A DNA stretch of 64,000 nt, from positions 49,778 through 113,777 of the forward strand of contig CAWGWA010000002.1 in assembly GCA_963826105.1 (NCBI GenBank). Reading direction: 5' to 3'. Positions 7,794 to 17,781 of the stretch are shown here, piece after piece; the stretch's first letter is position 1, and each line of letters begins with the position of its first letter. The position numbers and the translations under genes were made by a program. The notes under the pieces were generated by a model that saw nothing but the letters and a program-made list of their open reading frames with translations, was not told the origin of the DNA and searched no databases. Origin of the DNA: WHTI01 sp963826105. Lineage in GTDB: Bacteria; Actinomycetota; CADDZG01; WHSQ01.

Positions 7794-10529
7794 ATGGCGG
7801 TAAACAAGATGGCGGCGGCAACTAAGAAATGGGTATACGACTTCACCGAAGGAAACGCATCGCAGAAGAACCTCCTCGGCGGCAAAGGAGCCAACCTCGC
7901 CGAGATGACCAACATCGGACTCCCGGTTCCTCCCGGATTCACGATCACTTGCGAGGCTTGTAACGCCTACCGCGTCGAGGGTGGCTTCCCCGAAGGACTG
8001 CTCGACGAGGTCGCCGACCACCGCAAGCACCTCGAAGAGACGATGGGACTCCAGATCGGCAACCCCAAGGACCCGCTTCTCGTTTCGGTACGTTCGGGAG
8101 CGCCGTTCTCGATGCCGGGGATGATGGACACAGTCCTGAATGTGGGGCTCAACGACGAGTCGGTCGAAGGCCTCATCAACCAGACCGGCGATCCCCGCTT
8201 CTCGTGGGATTCCTACCGCCGCTTGATCCAGATGTTCGGCAAGACGGTCATGGACGTCGACGGGGATCTGTTCGAGGAAGCCCTCGACGAGGCCAAGGAT
8301 AAGAAGGGGATCGAGAACGACGTTGATCTTGATGTCGACGACCTTCAGGCTCTGGTCAAGACCTTCAAGAAGATCATCAAGAAGAACGCGGGGAAAGAGT
8401 TCCCGCAGGACCCGACCGACCAGCTCCACGACGCGATCGAGGCCGTGTTCGGCTCGTGGGACAACAAGCGCGCCCAGGACTACAGGCGTCGGAACAAGAT
8501 CGACGACTCGCTCGGGACCGCAGTCAACATCCAAACGATGGTCTTCGGTAACAAGGGTGGGGACTCCGGGACCGGTGTGGCGTTCACTCGCGATCCTGCC
8601 TCCGGTGAAAAGAAGCCGTACGGCGACTACCTCGAGAACGCGCAAGGAGAGGACGTCGTCGCGGGGATCCGCCAGACCTTGAAGCTGCAGGAGATGGGCA
8701 AGGTTCAGCCCAAGGCGTGGAAAGAGCTCAACGGCCACATGGCGACCCTCGAGAAGCACTACAAGGACATGTGCGACATCGAGTTCACTGTCGAGAAGGG
8801 GAAGTTGTGGCTCCTCCAGACGCGCACTGGCAAGCGAACTGCACGCGCCGAGTGGGAGATCGCCAACGACATGGTTGACGAGGGCCTTATCGACGAGATG
8901 ACCGCCCTAAGGGACCGCCTCACCGCCGACAAACTCGATGAGATCTTCAAGCCGGTCATCGAGGCCAAGGTCAAGTCGACCTCAGTCCCGATCGCGCGAG
9001 GTCTCAATGCTTCCCCCGGAGCCGCCGTAGGTCGCGTTGTGTTTACCGCCGACGACGCAGCCGCGTCGGCGGATAAGGGCGAGCGGGTCATCCTCGTTCG
9101 TCGCGAGACGAACCCCGATGACTATCACGGCATGGTTGCGAGCCAAGGGATCCTCACGTCGGCCGGAGGCACGAACTCGCACGCAGCCGTCGTTGCTCGC
9201 GGTGAGGGCATCCCCGCGGTCTGCGGAGCCGCCGAGATCGGCATCGACCGCAAGGCGAAGACATTCAAGGTCGGCAAGGTCACGGTCAAGGAAGGCGACT
9301 ACATCACGATCGACGGTACCGACGGGACGGTCTACGCCGGTGAGCTTCCGACCGAGCGGTCCGTGCTCGACGCCGCGATGCTCGGGCAGAAGAGAGCCCA
9401 GAACTCCGACCTCTGGCGAGCATTCGACCGCTTCATGAAGGTGGCCGACGACAAGCGCTCCCTGGCCGTCAGGGCAAACGCCGATACTCCCGAGCAGGCG
9501 AAGAACGCACGAGTCCGAGGCGCCGAAGGCATCGGGTTGTGCCGGACCGAGCACATGTTCATGGGCGAGGAGCGGGTCGAGGCGGTACGCAAGATGATCT
9601 TCGCTCAGAGCGATGAGGAAGAGGCCGAGGCCTACGCTGAGTTGCTCCCGTTGCAACGCAAGGACTTCGAGGGCATCTTCAAAGCGATGGACGGGTTCCC
9701 GGTGACCGTTCGACTGCTGGACCCGCCGCTGCACGAGTTCCTCCCCAACCACGTCGACCTCGAGGTCGAGGTTGCCCTGGTGGAAGCGGGCGTCAAGAAG
9801 ATGGGTAAGAAGAAGCTCGCCGAACGCAAGGAGCTTCTCGGCAAGGTCCGCGAACTCCGCGAGGACAACCCGATGCTGGGGCTCCGCGGCGTACGCCTCG
9901 GGATCGTGAAGCCCGGCCTTTACGCGATGCAGGTGCGATCCATCGTTCAGGCGGCCGTCAAACTGAAGAAGAAGGGGCTCGATCCGAAGCCCGAGATCAT
10001 GATCCCGTTGATAGCGACCGCGGAAGAGTTCGTCCGCATGCGTGACGAGCTTCTCCCCGTCGTAGCGGAGGAGATCGAGAAAGCCGGTGTCGATCTCGAG
10101 ATCCCGTTCGGGACGATGATCGAGCTCCCACGTGCCGCATTGCGTGCCGGCGAGATCGCCGAGACCGCGGACTTCTTCTCGTTCGGGACCAACGACCTCA
10201 CCCAGACGACGTACGGATTCTCTCGTGACGACATCGGCAAGTTCCTAGCGATGTACGAGGAATTGAAGCTCGTTGGTTGGAACCCGTTCGTGTCGATCGA
10301 CGATCTCGGCGTCGGCCGTCTCATGAAGATCGCAGTCGAGGAGGGGCGGGCGACCAACGCTCATCTCCACCTCGGCATCTGCGGGGAACACGGCGGTGAC
10401 CCGATGTCGGTCACGTTCTGTCACAACCTGAATCTCGATTACGTGTCGTGCTCGCCTTTCCGGATCCCGACAGCACGACTGGCCGCGGGCCAGGCAGTGC
10501 TCGGTGATGCCCGGTCGAGCTCGAAGTAG
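7794..10529 (+). CDS. ppdK: Pyruvate, phosphate dikinase
   Basis: It interconverts pyruvate + ATP + Pi with phosphoenolpyruvate + AMP + PPi and may feed gluconeogenesis or PPi-dependent glycolysis. The 911 residues comprise an N-terminal ATP-grasp domain (LLGGKGANLAEM, SVRSGAPFSMPGMMDTVLN), a central phosphohistidine domain with the swinging His at residue 463 (GGTNSHAAVVAR), and a C-terminal TIM barrel with the catalytic Cys at residue 863 (LGICGEHGGDP). Length matches the family. The stop codon is a single TAG, and the next reading frame continues in phase into the P-loop gene. Confidence 0.97.
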   Translation: MAVNKMAAATKKWVYDFTEGNASQKNLLGGKGANLAEMTNIGLPVPPGFTITCEACNAYRVEGGFPEGLLDEVADHRKHLEETMGLQIGNPKDPLLVSVRSGAPFSMPGMMDTVLNVGLNDESVEGLINQTGDPRFSWDSYRRLIQMFGKTVMDVDGDLFEEALDEAKDKKGIENDVDLDVDDLQALVKTFKKIIKKNAGKEFPQDPTDQLHDAIEAVFGSWDNKRAQDYRRRNKIDDSLGTAVNIQTMVFGNKGGDSGTGVAFTRDPASGEKKPYGDYLENAQGEDVVAGIRQTLKLQEMGKVQPKAWKELNGHMATLEKHYKDMCDIEFTVEKGKLWLLQTRTGKRTARAEWEIANDMVDEGLIDEMTALRDRLTADKLDEIFKPVIEAKVKSTSVPIARGLNASPGAAVGRVVFTADDAAASADKGERVILVRRETNPDDYHGMVASQGILTSAGGTNSHAAVVARGEGIPAVCGAAEIGIDRKAKTFKVGKVTVKEGDYITIDGTDGTVYAGELPTERSVLDAAMLGQKRAQNSDLWRAFDRFMKVADDKRSLAVRANADTPEQAKNARVRGAEGIGLCRTEHMFMGEERVEAVRKMIFAQSDEEEAEAYAELLPLQRKDFEGIFKAMDGFPVTVRLLDPPLHEFLPNHVDLEVEVALVEAGVKKMGKKKLAERKELLGKVRELREDNPMLGLRGVRLGIVKPGLYAMQVRSIVQAAVKLKKKGLDPKPEIMIPLIATAEEFVRMRDELLPVVAEEIEKAGVDLEIPFGTMIELPRAALRAGEIAETADFFSFGTNDLTQTTYGFSRDDIGKFLAMYEELKLVGWNPFVSIDDLGVGRLMKIAVEEGRATNAHLHLGICGEHGGDPMSVTFCHNLNLDYVSCSPFRIPTARLAAGQAVLGDARSSSK

Positions 10530-10535
10530 GCCGCG

Positions 10536-11057
10536 CTGGAAATTCCGATCGTTCTAGTCACCGGCACGATCGGCGCCGGCAAGACGGAGCTCGTCGAGGC
10601 GATCTCCGACGTCCTGGACGAGCGCGGACTGCACCACGCGTTCATCGAGCTCGACGGTTTGGGTCAGCTCTACCCGTCCCTCAACCCCGACGACCCGTAC
10701 AACATGGAGCTACAGATCAAGAATCTCGCCTCGGTGCTGCCGAATCTAGTCGGGGCGGGGGCCCACTACCTCGTGCTGGGCGCCACGATCGAGCGTCCCG
10801 AGCAGCTGGAGCGCCTACGTGCGGCCACAGGAGCGACCGACCTGACCGTGGTCCTGGTGCAGGCGTCACCGGAAACGGTCCGCGGCCGCATCGTGGAACG
10901 AGAGACCGGATCGCGTTTGGTGGAGGACTTCTTGAAGCGCACCGAGAAGATGGCGCGCGAGATGGAGACGTTCGAGATGCACGACCTCGCCGTGTGGAAC
11001 GAGGGGAAACCGATCGAGAAAGTTGCCGGTGAGGTCGTAACGTTCCTGGGATGGTGA
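10536..11057 (+). CDS. P-loop nucleotide kinase-like protein with non-canonical start
   Basis: The product (about 173 residues) has Walker A GTIGAGKTEL near its N-terminus and a kinase-like lid (RGRIVERETGSR), resembling small nucleotide or shikimate-type kinases; the substrate is unknown. No ATG, GTG or TTG lies between the ppdK stop (10527-10529) and Walker A in this frame. The best start is CTG at 10536, 7-12 bp after GAAGTAGG. A TTG at 10659 would delete the P-loop and is unlikely. Alternatives are a start codon lost to a sequence error, or read-through from ppdK. It ends 6 bp before the ABC ATPase gene. Confidence 0.6.
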   Translation: MEIPIVLVTGTIGAGKTELVEAISDVLDERGLHHAFIELDGLGQLYPSLNPDDPYNMELQIKNLASVLPNLVGAGAHYLVLGATIERPEQLERLRAATGATDLTVVLVQASPETVRGRIVERETGSRLVEDFLKRTEKMAREMETFEMHDLAVWNEGKPIEKVAGEVVTFLGW

Positions 11058-11063
11058 AGCGAG

Positions 11064-11776
11064 TTGCTTGAATTGCGTGGTCTGCGTCGAACCTACGGCG
11101 AGCTCGTCGCGTTGGACGACCTGTCATTCGAGGTCGATGATGGCGAGATTCTCGGATTCGTGGGTCCTAACGGCGCCGGGAAGACCACCGCGATGAGGAT
11201 CATCCTGGGTGTCCTGTCGGCGGATGCCGGTCACGTCCTGTGGCGCGGTAAACAACCCGACCTTCCGACCAGGAGACGGTTCGGCTACATGCCCGAGGAG
11301 CGCGGCCTCTATCCAAAGATGAAAGTGGCCGACCAACTCGTGTACCTGGCCCAACTGCATGGGATGACTAAGGCCGACGGCGCGGGCTTCGTACGGGGAA
11401 GATGGCTCGAGCGCCTAGGGAGTCGCCTCGCGTGGCGGAGACGACGTCGAGAGCCTGTCGCTAGGGAACCAACAAAGGGTTCAGCTCGCTGCGGCGCTGG
11501 TTCATGAGCCGGATCTGCTGGTACTCGACGAGCCTTTCTCCGGGACTCGATCCCGTTGGTGTCGACGTCATGAGCGAGATCCTCCGTGAACGCGCGTCGG
11601 CAGGCGTCCCGGTGGTGTTCTCGAGTCATCAACTGGAACTTGTGGAACGCCTCTGCGACTCGGTCGTGATGATCAACACCGGCAGGAAGGTGTTGGACGG
11701 CTCGGTCGAGGAGTTGACTTCTGAGGGGCGCTCGTTGAGCCAGCGTTTCAGGGAGCAGGTGAGTGCCGGTGGATAG
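11064..11776 (+). CDS. ABC transporter ATPase, NatA-like (two frameshifts)
   Basis: This is the ATPase of an ABC-2 exporter. Walker A is GPNGAGKTTAMR and the N-terminal part reads normally up to WLERLG. The rest becomes normal only if one extra base is removed near 11421 (giving GVASRGGDDVESLSLGNQQR, including the signature) and another near 11545 (giving LVLDEPFSGLDP, Walker B). Corrected length is about 236 residues. The start is TTG 11064, 6 bp after the previous stop. The ends overlap the permease by 14 bp. With both extra bases the gene could not make a functional ATPase, so either they are errors or the exporter is dead. Confidence 0.75.
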
Positions 11777-12956
11777 ATCGGCGGTCAAGCTCATCGCCCT
11801 GCGCGAGGTAACCACCCGGGCCCGGGATCGAGCCTTCCTCATCTCTACCGTGCTGACGCTGGGGATCCTCTTGGCCGTTGTCGTCCTCGGATCGTTCAAC
11901 GAGGGTGTCGATCGGTTCGATGTAGGAGCGGTCGGAGGAGACGCCCGCACGATCGTCGCAGGTGCTATCGAAGGACAGGATCAGTTCGGCGCCAGACTTA
12001 CGGAGCATGTCTTCCCGACCGAGGACGCGGCGAAGTCGGCGTTGGAGGACGGAGAGGTGGACGTCGTCCTGATCGGCTCCGAACGTCTCCTGTCGAAGGG
12101 AGAACCAGATCCGGGGCTGCAAACGCTGCTATCGGTTGCCTACGAGCGGTTCAGCGTGCGAGGGGAGCTCGAGACGCAGGGACTCGACGCCGACGAGATC
12201 GCCGGCATCCTCGATCCCCAGCCCCTGGCCGTGGAGGTTCTCGATCCGCCCGATCCAGAGCAAGAGGACAACAATGGGATCGCGTTCATCGGCGTCTTCC
12301 TCCTCTATGGGCAGCTGCTGGGGTACGGAGTCTGGATCTCCATGGGAGTGGTCGAAGAGAAGCAGTCCCGGGTGGTCGAGCTGCTGCTGGCTACGGTGCG
12401 ACCGTCGGAGTTGCTCGCCGGGAAAGTGATCGGAATCGGAGCCCTCGGTCTTGCCCAGCTTCTTGGGATGGCCGCCGTTGCCCTGACAGCGGCGCAGATC
12501 ACGGGGACGTTCAACCCGACGATGTCAGCGTGGCTGACCATCGCAGACGTCGTGCTGTGGTTCATCCTCGGCTATGCGTTCTATAGCTGCATCTTTGCCG
12601 CGGCCGGTGCACGGGTTTCACGCCAAGAGGAGGTCCAGAACGCGGTGTCTCCATTGACGATGATCCTCATTGCAGCGTTCTTCGCCGCGATCGTCAGCCA
12701 AGGAAATGCAGACACGACCGTTGCTACGGTGTCATCGCTGATACCGCTTTCGGCCCCGCTCGTGATGCCGCTCCGGATCGCCGCCGGCGCAGCTCCCGGC
12801 TGGCAGATCGTTCTCTCCTTCGGGTTAACTGCTGCGTCGACCATTCTGTTGGTTCCGCTGGCCGGCAGGGTCTATCGCGGAGCGGTCCTCCGGACCGGAG
12901 GAACGGTCAAGTGGAAGGACGCGTTCCGGGCCCGCGTCGAAGGCTCCTCGTCGTAG
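11763..12956 (+). CDS. ABC-2 type permease (NatB-like Na+/drug exporter subunit)
   Basis: The 397-residue protein has one N-terminal helix (residues 22-41), a large external domain (about 45-165) and five C-terminal helices beginning at GIAFIGVFLLYGQLLGYGVW. That layout is typical of NatB/YhaP permeases. ISMGVVEEKQSRVVELLLAT is the conserved ABC-2 gate motif. The GTG start lies inside the ATPase gene, so the two are coupled. The substrate is not deducible; NatAB homologues export Na+ or antimicrobials. Confidence 0.88.
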   Translation: MPVDRSAVKLIALREVTTRARDRAFLISTVLTLGILLAVVVLGSFNEGVDRFDVGAVGGDARTIVAGAIEGQDQFGARLTEHVFPTEDAAKSALEDGEVDVVLIGSERLLSKGEPDPGLQTLLSVAYERFSVRGELETQGLDADEIAGILDPQPLAVEVLDPPDPEQEDNNGIAFIGVFLLYGQLLGYGVWISMGVVEEKQSRVVELLLATVRPSELLAGKVIGIGALGLAQLLGMAAVALTAAQITGTFNPTMSAWLTIADVVLWFILGYAFYSCIFAAAGARVSRQEEVQNAVSPLTMILIAAFFAAIVSQGNADTTVATVSSLIPLSAPLVMPLRIAAGAAPGWQIVLSFGLTAASTILLVPLAGRVYRGAVLRTGGTVKWKDAFRARVEGSSS

Positions 12957-12976
12957 GCGGGTGCTACCGTCGCCCC

Positions 12977-13957
12977 ATGAGCGCGATCAGGTCTCGAATC
13001 GAAGAGGACGAACGTAGGACCCTGTCCGAGCGAGCGGTGCTGGCGGTCGCCAGCAAGGGACGGGATCGCGACGAGGCCGAGGACGAGCTGAGGACGTGCT
13101 TCCAGCGGGATCGTGACCGCGTCGTTCATTCGAAGGCGTTCCGGCGGCTGGCGCACAAGACGCAGGTGTTCCTGGCCCCCGAGGGCGATCACTATCGCGT
13201 TCGGCTTACCCACACGCTTGAGGTCACCCAGGTCGCGCGGACCATCGCTCGGGCACTGGCGCTCAATGAGGATCTCGTAGAAGCCATCTGTCTGGGTCAC
13301 GATCTCGGACACACGCCGTTCGGCCACATGGGCGAGGAGTTCGTCGCTCATTATCAGCCGGGCTTTCGACACAACCTCCAGTCGGTTCGCATCGTCGAGG
13401 TCCTCGAGGACCTGAACCTGACCTGGGAGGTTCGGGATGGGATCGCGAACCACACATGGTCGATGCCCATGCCTTCGACGCTCGAAGGACAGATCGCGAG
13501 ATATGCGGACCGGATCGCGTACCTGAACCACGACATCGACGACGCCATCCGGGCCGGGATCTTGGTCGAGGACGACCTTCCCGAGGCGACCCGGGAGGTC
13601 CTGGGGATCGGTCACCGTTCCCGGATCAACACGATGGTGGGGGACCTCGTTCGGGCCTCGGAGGGTTCGCCGGATATCACCATGAGTCAGGACGTCTTCG
13701 ATTCGATGGGCCTGACCAGGGAGTTCCTCTTCGAGCAGGTCTATCTCGGCCGGGTGACCCCTCAAGTCAAGGAGCAGGTCGAGGCCATCATGACCACCCT
13801 CCTGGAGCATTTCGAGGCCAGCCCACAGGTCGATGGTTTCGGCGACCCGAGGATGCGCTCGGTCGACTACGTCGCCGGGATGACCGATCGGTTCGCGATT
13901 CGCACGTTTACCGACCTGGGCGGAGAGGCGGTCCTCGGCTCGGGCCTATTAGGATGA
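12977..13957 (+). CDS. dgt: dGTPase-like deoxynucleoside triphosphohydrolase
   Basis: The HD-superfamily enzyme removes triphosphate from dNTPs. The metal site is visible as HTLEVTQVARTIARAL and LGHDLGHTPFGH, with the distal Asp in ADRIAYLNHDIDDA. The start at ATG 12977 (MSAIRSRIEEDE) follows a purine-poor leader. The frame is open 66 bp further upstream into the permease gene, but that part lacks family similarity. The 326-residue length fits the short actinobacterial type. It precedes dnaG, a conserved neighbourhood in actinobacteria. Confidence 0.92.
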   Translation: MSAIRSRIEEDERRTLSERAVLAVASKGRDRDEAEDELRTCFQRDRDRVVHSKAFRRLAHKTQVFLAPEGDHYRVRLTHTLEVTQVARTIARALALNEDLVEAICLGHDLGHTPFGHMGEEFVAHYQPGFRHNLQSVRIVEVLEDLNLTWEVRDGIANHTWSMPMPSTLEGQIARYADRIAYLNHDIDDAIRAGILVEDDLPEATREVLGIGHRSRINTMVGDLVRASEGSPDITMSQDVFDSMGLTREFLFEQVYLGRVTPQVKEQVEAIMTTLLEHFEASPQVDGFGDPRMRSVDYVAGMTDRFAIRTFTDLGGEAVLGSGLLG

Positions 13958-14036
13958 GCAGACTTCCCCCGAAGTAGACCTGAGAGCTGGGCGGTCCCGG
14001 GTTACCTCGCACGTCGGCTAGGCATGAAGTGGGTCA

Positions 14037-15859
14037 ATGGCGAAGATCAACGATGAGGACATCGACCGACTCCGAGATACCGCGGACATCGTCGAAGTCA
14101 TCTCCGGTTACACGCAACTGAAGAAGTCGGGCGGCAGCACCTTCAAAGGCCTGTGCACGTTCCACTCGGACAAGACGCCGTCCATGAGCGTCGATCAGGC
14201 GAAGGGACTGTTCTTCTGCTTCGGGTGCGGCGAGGGCGGCAACATCTATCACTTCGTTCAGAAGATGGAGAACCTCGACTTCCCCGACGCGGTCGAGTGG
14301 CTGGCGCGCAAGACCGGTTTCCAGCTTCGCTACGAAGAGCAGCGACCTGGGGACCGCCAGGCGAGGGGACTGAAGCAGCGGATCGTGGCCGCCAACGAGG
14401 AGGCCACGAAGTTCTTCCACAAGGCGCTGATGGACTCTCCGGATGCGGCGGGGGCCCGGCAGTACCTCTCATCGCGGGGATTCGACCGGGAGGTTGCGGC
14501 CGGCTGGGAGCTCGGCTACGCACCGGGTCGAGATTCGCTGACCAAACACCTGACCGCCAAGGGATTTACGCATGAAGAGCTCATGAAGGCCGAACCTCTC
14601 CCGCAAGAGCGACAGCGACGGGAGCCTGTTCGATGCCTTCCGCCAGCGCATCATCTTTCCCGACTCGGAGCCATCAGGGCGACGTCGTAGGTTTTGGTGC
14701 TCGCAAGCTGCTCGAGACCGACAGCGGTCCGAAGTACCTCAACACCGCAGAGACGCCGGCGTTCCAAAAGTCGCGCGTCATGTACGGATTGCTCAAGGCA
14801 AAGGCGACTCTTGGCAAAGGTGATGCGGCGATCGTCGTTGAGGGTTATACGGACGTCATCGCTCTGCACGAGGCCGGCATCGTGCAAGCTGTTGCAACCA
14901 ACGGTGTCGCGCTTGGTGAGTCGCACTTCGAGTTGTTGAAGAAGTTCACGCACCGGTTAGTGCTGATGTTCGATGCCGACACGGCCGGGAAGGGCGCCAC
15001 CGAGCGAGGATTCGACCTTCAACACAAACTAGGACTGGAAGTCCTAGTGGCTCCCTTGCCGGAGGGTTCCGACCCCGCCGACGTCGTTAAGAACGACGGC
15101 GCCGACGCGCTCCGCAAGATCGTCGACGCAGCCTCACCGTTGATGGAATTCAAGCTTCAACAGACGGTCGCGAAGCTCCGCCTCGATACTCCCGAAGCAA
15201 AAGGACGAGCGGTTCGTGAAGTGGTCGAGGTGCTAGGGTGGCACCCCGATCCAGTGGCGCGGCACGAGTACGTATTTATGGCCGCGCGACTCATCGGAGT
15301 TGACTCGGATGCGATCCAACGGACGCTGGGAGAACGTGGTTCCCGGCCGCCATCCGAATCTGATCGAGCCGGGGGGGTCGATACGGGGCGTGATCGACGC
15401 TTCCCCGGAAACGTGAAAGTTGAGCGAGAGGCGCTCCAGTTGCTCGTTACTCGCACGCAGCAAGCCGGCCCCTGGGCCAGACAGATCAGCACTGCAGATT
15501 TCACCGCCCCGGCCCGCCGTGAGCTATTCGATGCCGCGCTCGGGGCGATCGAAGCCGGTGCTTCCGATCTTCCGGTTGAGGATGCTTCGAAGCTGTCTCC
15601 CGATGCATTTTCGTTGTTCACGGAGCTGTCGCTCGGAGCGGACGATCATCCGATCGACGATCTCGAAGGTCGTCTTCTGGAAGTCTTCGTACGGCTTAAA
15701 GTGTTCAGCCTCGAACGAGACATCAAGCGGAGAAGGGCTACATTGCAAGAAGTGAATCCCGTAGACGAAGCAAGCAAGCACGACGAGCTCTTCACCGAAC
15801 TCGTGGGTCTCGAAGCCGAGCGCCGTGACCTCCTGCGTCAGTTGCAAGGGGCAGCCTAG
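14037..15859 (+). CDS. dnaG: DNA primase (two frameshifts)
   Basis: It synthesises RNA primers at the replication fork. The CHC2 zinc finger (CTFHSDKTPS ... FFCFGCGEGG) is at residues 40-65. The Toprim core has VVEGYTDVIALHEAG and LMFDADTAGKGA, followed by the C-terminal helicase-binding region. Two single extra bases break the frame, near 14592 and near 14678; removing them yields DGSLFDAFRQRIIFP followed by SGDVVGFGARKLLET, exactly as in the family. Corrected length is about 606 residues, which is normal. Because dnaG is essential, the breaks are most likely sequence errors. rpoD starts 2 bp after the stop. Confidence 0.93.
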
Positions 15860-15861
15860 AC

Positions 15862-17103
15862 ATGGCTGGTAAAGCAGAAACTAAGAAGACGCCCGCGAGC
15901 GAAACGATCACCGCGGACCCCACTCAGGCGCAGGTCGACAAGCTGATCAAAGAAGCGCGCAAGGAAGGCTCGATCATGGCGGCCGACCTCGCCGAGAAGC
16001 TCGCCAAGATGGATCTGACGACCGACGAGACCGACGCGGTCTTCCAACGGCTCGTCGATGTCGGCGTTGATGTCGCCGAAGACGAGTCCATCAAAGAAGA
16101 AGTAGCCGAAGAGGAAGAGGAGTCGACCGAGGATGCCGATGAGGCCCGTCGCCGCGAGCGTCGCGCCATCGATCTGGCTCTGAGTAAAGCCCCCACCAAC
16201 GACCCCGTCCGGATGTACCTCAAGGAGATCGGCAAGGTCGCGCTGCTGACCGCCCAACAGGAGGTCGATCTCGCCAAGCGGATCGAAGCCGGCCTGTTGG
16301 CGGAGGCCCGCCTCCTGGACACGTCGGCGACCACCACCGAGGATCAGCGCTGGGAGCTGAATCGCATCTCCCGCGACGGAGCCAAGGCTAAGCGTCACCT
16401 CGTAGAGGCCAACCTGAGGCTGGTTGTCTCGATCGCCAAGCGCTACGTGGGTCGCGGGATGGCGTTCCTCGACTTGATCCAGGAGGGGAACCTCGGCCTC
16501 ATCCGTGCGGTCGAGAAGTTCGACTACACCAAGGGGTTCAAGTTCTCGACCTACGCGACCTGGTGGATCCGTCAGGCCATCACGCGCGCGATCGCCGACC
16601 AGGCGCGCACGATCCGGATCCCGGTGCACATGGTCGAGACGATCAACAAGCTCGTCCGGATCCAGCGCCAGTTGCTACAGGACCTCGGTCGGGAACCGAC
16701 CGCAGACGAGATCGCAACTCATATGGAGATGACGCCCGAAAAGGTCCGGGAGATCCAGAAGATCTCTCAGGAGCCCGTATCGCTAGAGACCCCGGTGGGT
16801 GAGGAAGAAGATTCCTCGCTCGGCGACTTCATCGAGGATGCCGATGCGGTCGTTCCTCTGGAACGCGCTTCCTTCCGACTGTTGCAGGAGCAACTGGAGT
16901 CTGTTCTCCACACACTCTCTGACCGCGAGAAGGAAGTCATTCGACTGCGGTTCGGACTGGTCGACGGTCAGCCGCGCACGCTCGAGGATGTCGGGAAGAA
17001 GTTCGGTGTCACCCGCGAGCGGATCCGCCAGATCGAATCGAAGACGCTGAGTAAGTTGCGGCACCCCTCACGCAGCCAGAAGCTGCGCGACTACCTCGAG
17101 TAG
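15862..17103 (+). CDS. rpoD: Principal RNA polymerase sigma factor (sigma-70, RpoD/SigA)
   Basis: The 413-residue housekeeping sigma factor has a reduced region 1.1 (about residues 15-70) and an acidic linker. Region 1.2 is NDPVRMYLKEIGKVALLT. Regions 2.1-2.4 contain AYVGRGM-type RYVGRGMAFLDLIQEGNLGL and KFSTYATWWIRQAITRA. Region 3 and the region 4.2 helix-turn-helix (TLEDVGKKFGVTRERIRQIE) follow. It lies directly after dnaG, the classic macromolecular-synthesis arrangement without rpsU. All DNA-binding motifs are intact. Confidence 0.98.
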   Translation: MAGKAETKKTPASETITADPTQAQVDKLIKEARKEGSIMAADLAEKLAKMDLTTDETDAVFQRLVDVGVDVAEDESIKEEVAEEEEESTEDADEARRRERRAIDLALSKAPTNDPVRMYLKEIGKVALLTAQQEVDLAKRIEAGLLAEARLLDTSATTTEDQRWELNRISRDGAKAKRHLVEANLRLVVSIAKRYVGRGMAFLDLIQEGNLGLIRAVEKFDYTKGFKFSTYATWWIRQAITRAIADQARTIRIPVHMVETINKLVRIQRQLLQDLGREPTADEIATHMEMTPEKVREIQKISQEPVSLETPVGEEEDSSLGDFIEDADAVVPLERASFRLLQEQLESVLHTLSDREKEVIRLRFGLVDGQPRTLEDVGKKFGVTRERIRQIESKTLSKLRHPSRSQKLRDYLE

Positions 17104-17104
17104 T

Positions 17105-17356
17105 TCAGCCTGGCGGGGGAGCGACGGTAAGACCGCTGCGGGACCCGTTCGAGTCATCGCCCTTGACCGCCGAAGTCACCTTCGATACGCCGCCCGTGGC
17201 CACGTTCTTCGCCTTGCCGGTGGCTTTCTGCATCGCAGAGGAATCCAGGAGGTTGTCGTAGAGGCGCCTTAGCTGCTCGTAGCGTTCTCTCCCTGCCTTA
17301 GCGCCCAGTACATATCCGGCACCCAGTCCCATCATTACTCCGAGGCGGCCTCGCAT
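17105..17356 (-). CDS. YtxH-like small membrane-associated protein
   Basis: An 83-residue protein opens with MRGRLGVMMGLGAGYVLGAK, a short Gly-rich membrane segment, followed by AGRERYEQLRRLYDNL and a Lys/Ala-rich soluble part. Small proteins of this form are widespread in actinobacteria, often annotated as YtxH-domain proteins. Function is unknown. The start at 17356 aligns with this family; an in-frame ATG at 17389 is also possible. It is convergent with rpoD with a 1-bp gap and no terminator between them. Confidence 0.65.
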   Translation of the reverse strand: MRGRLGVMMGLGAGYVLGAKAGRERYEQLRRLYDNLLDSSAMQKATGKAKNVATGGVSKVTSAVKGDDSNGSRSGLTVAPPPG

Positions 17357-17470
17357 CTCATCCTCCACAGTCGATCGATTCGTAGGCATCGTATGCCCGC
17401 ACGGGGGCCGGTCAAATCTGGGTCTCTGTCCCCGGCGGGGGTTCTACCAATTACTATGTGGGCCGTCCTT

Positions 17471-17543
17471 TCCGAGGTAGCTCAATCGGCAGAGCAACCG
17501 GCTGTTAACCGGTAGGTTGTGGGTTCGAGTCCCACCCTCGGAG
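17471..17543 (+). tRNA. tRNA-Asn (GTT anticodon)
   Basis: A cloverleaf is readable: acceptor stem TCCGAGG/CCTCGGA, D arm with GCTCAATCGGCAGAGC, anticodon stem ACCGG/CCGGT with loop CTGTTAA (anticodon GTT at 17504-17506), and T arm GTGGGTTCGAGTCCCAC. The CCA end is not encoded. A T-rich stretch (GCTTTTTCTTTCC) just downstream may terminate it. Confidence 0.97.
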
Positions 17544-17676
17544 CGCTTTTTCTTTCCTCCCTCATCCCCGACCGTGCATCCGCTCCGGTCCACATCGGCC
17601 CACATGTTCTCTTCGGCGCGCCCGTGGGACTTTGTTGCCTTCTGTCCGATTTTGCCTGCCCAAAGCTGCCCTTTGA

Positions 17677-17695
17677 GGGGTGGTGGTTCCACCCC
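17677..17695 (+). other. Perfect 7-bp hairpin in the 238-bp gap before the FliA/WhiG-type sigma gene
   Basis: GGGGTGG/CCACCCC with loop TGGTT sits about 87 bp upstream of the sigma factor start. The rest of 17544-17781 shows no gene on either strand. Only the last 30 bp are AT-rich (TTGTTAATTATTGAG), which may be the promoter. The hairpin could be a leader element or the end of tRNA transcription. Confidence 0.35.
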
Positions 17696-17781
17696 GACGG
17701 GGGATGTGCGGGGGTTCTCGGCCCTGCCAATCTGTTGCTCTTGTTAATTATTGAGCATTACTGATGGCTAGGGAGGCAACT

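Noticed and set aside
12911..12976. Upstream extension of dgt
   Set aside because: It overlaps the end of the permease gene and has no family similarity; ATG 12977 is preferred.
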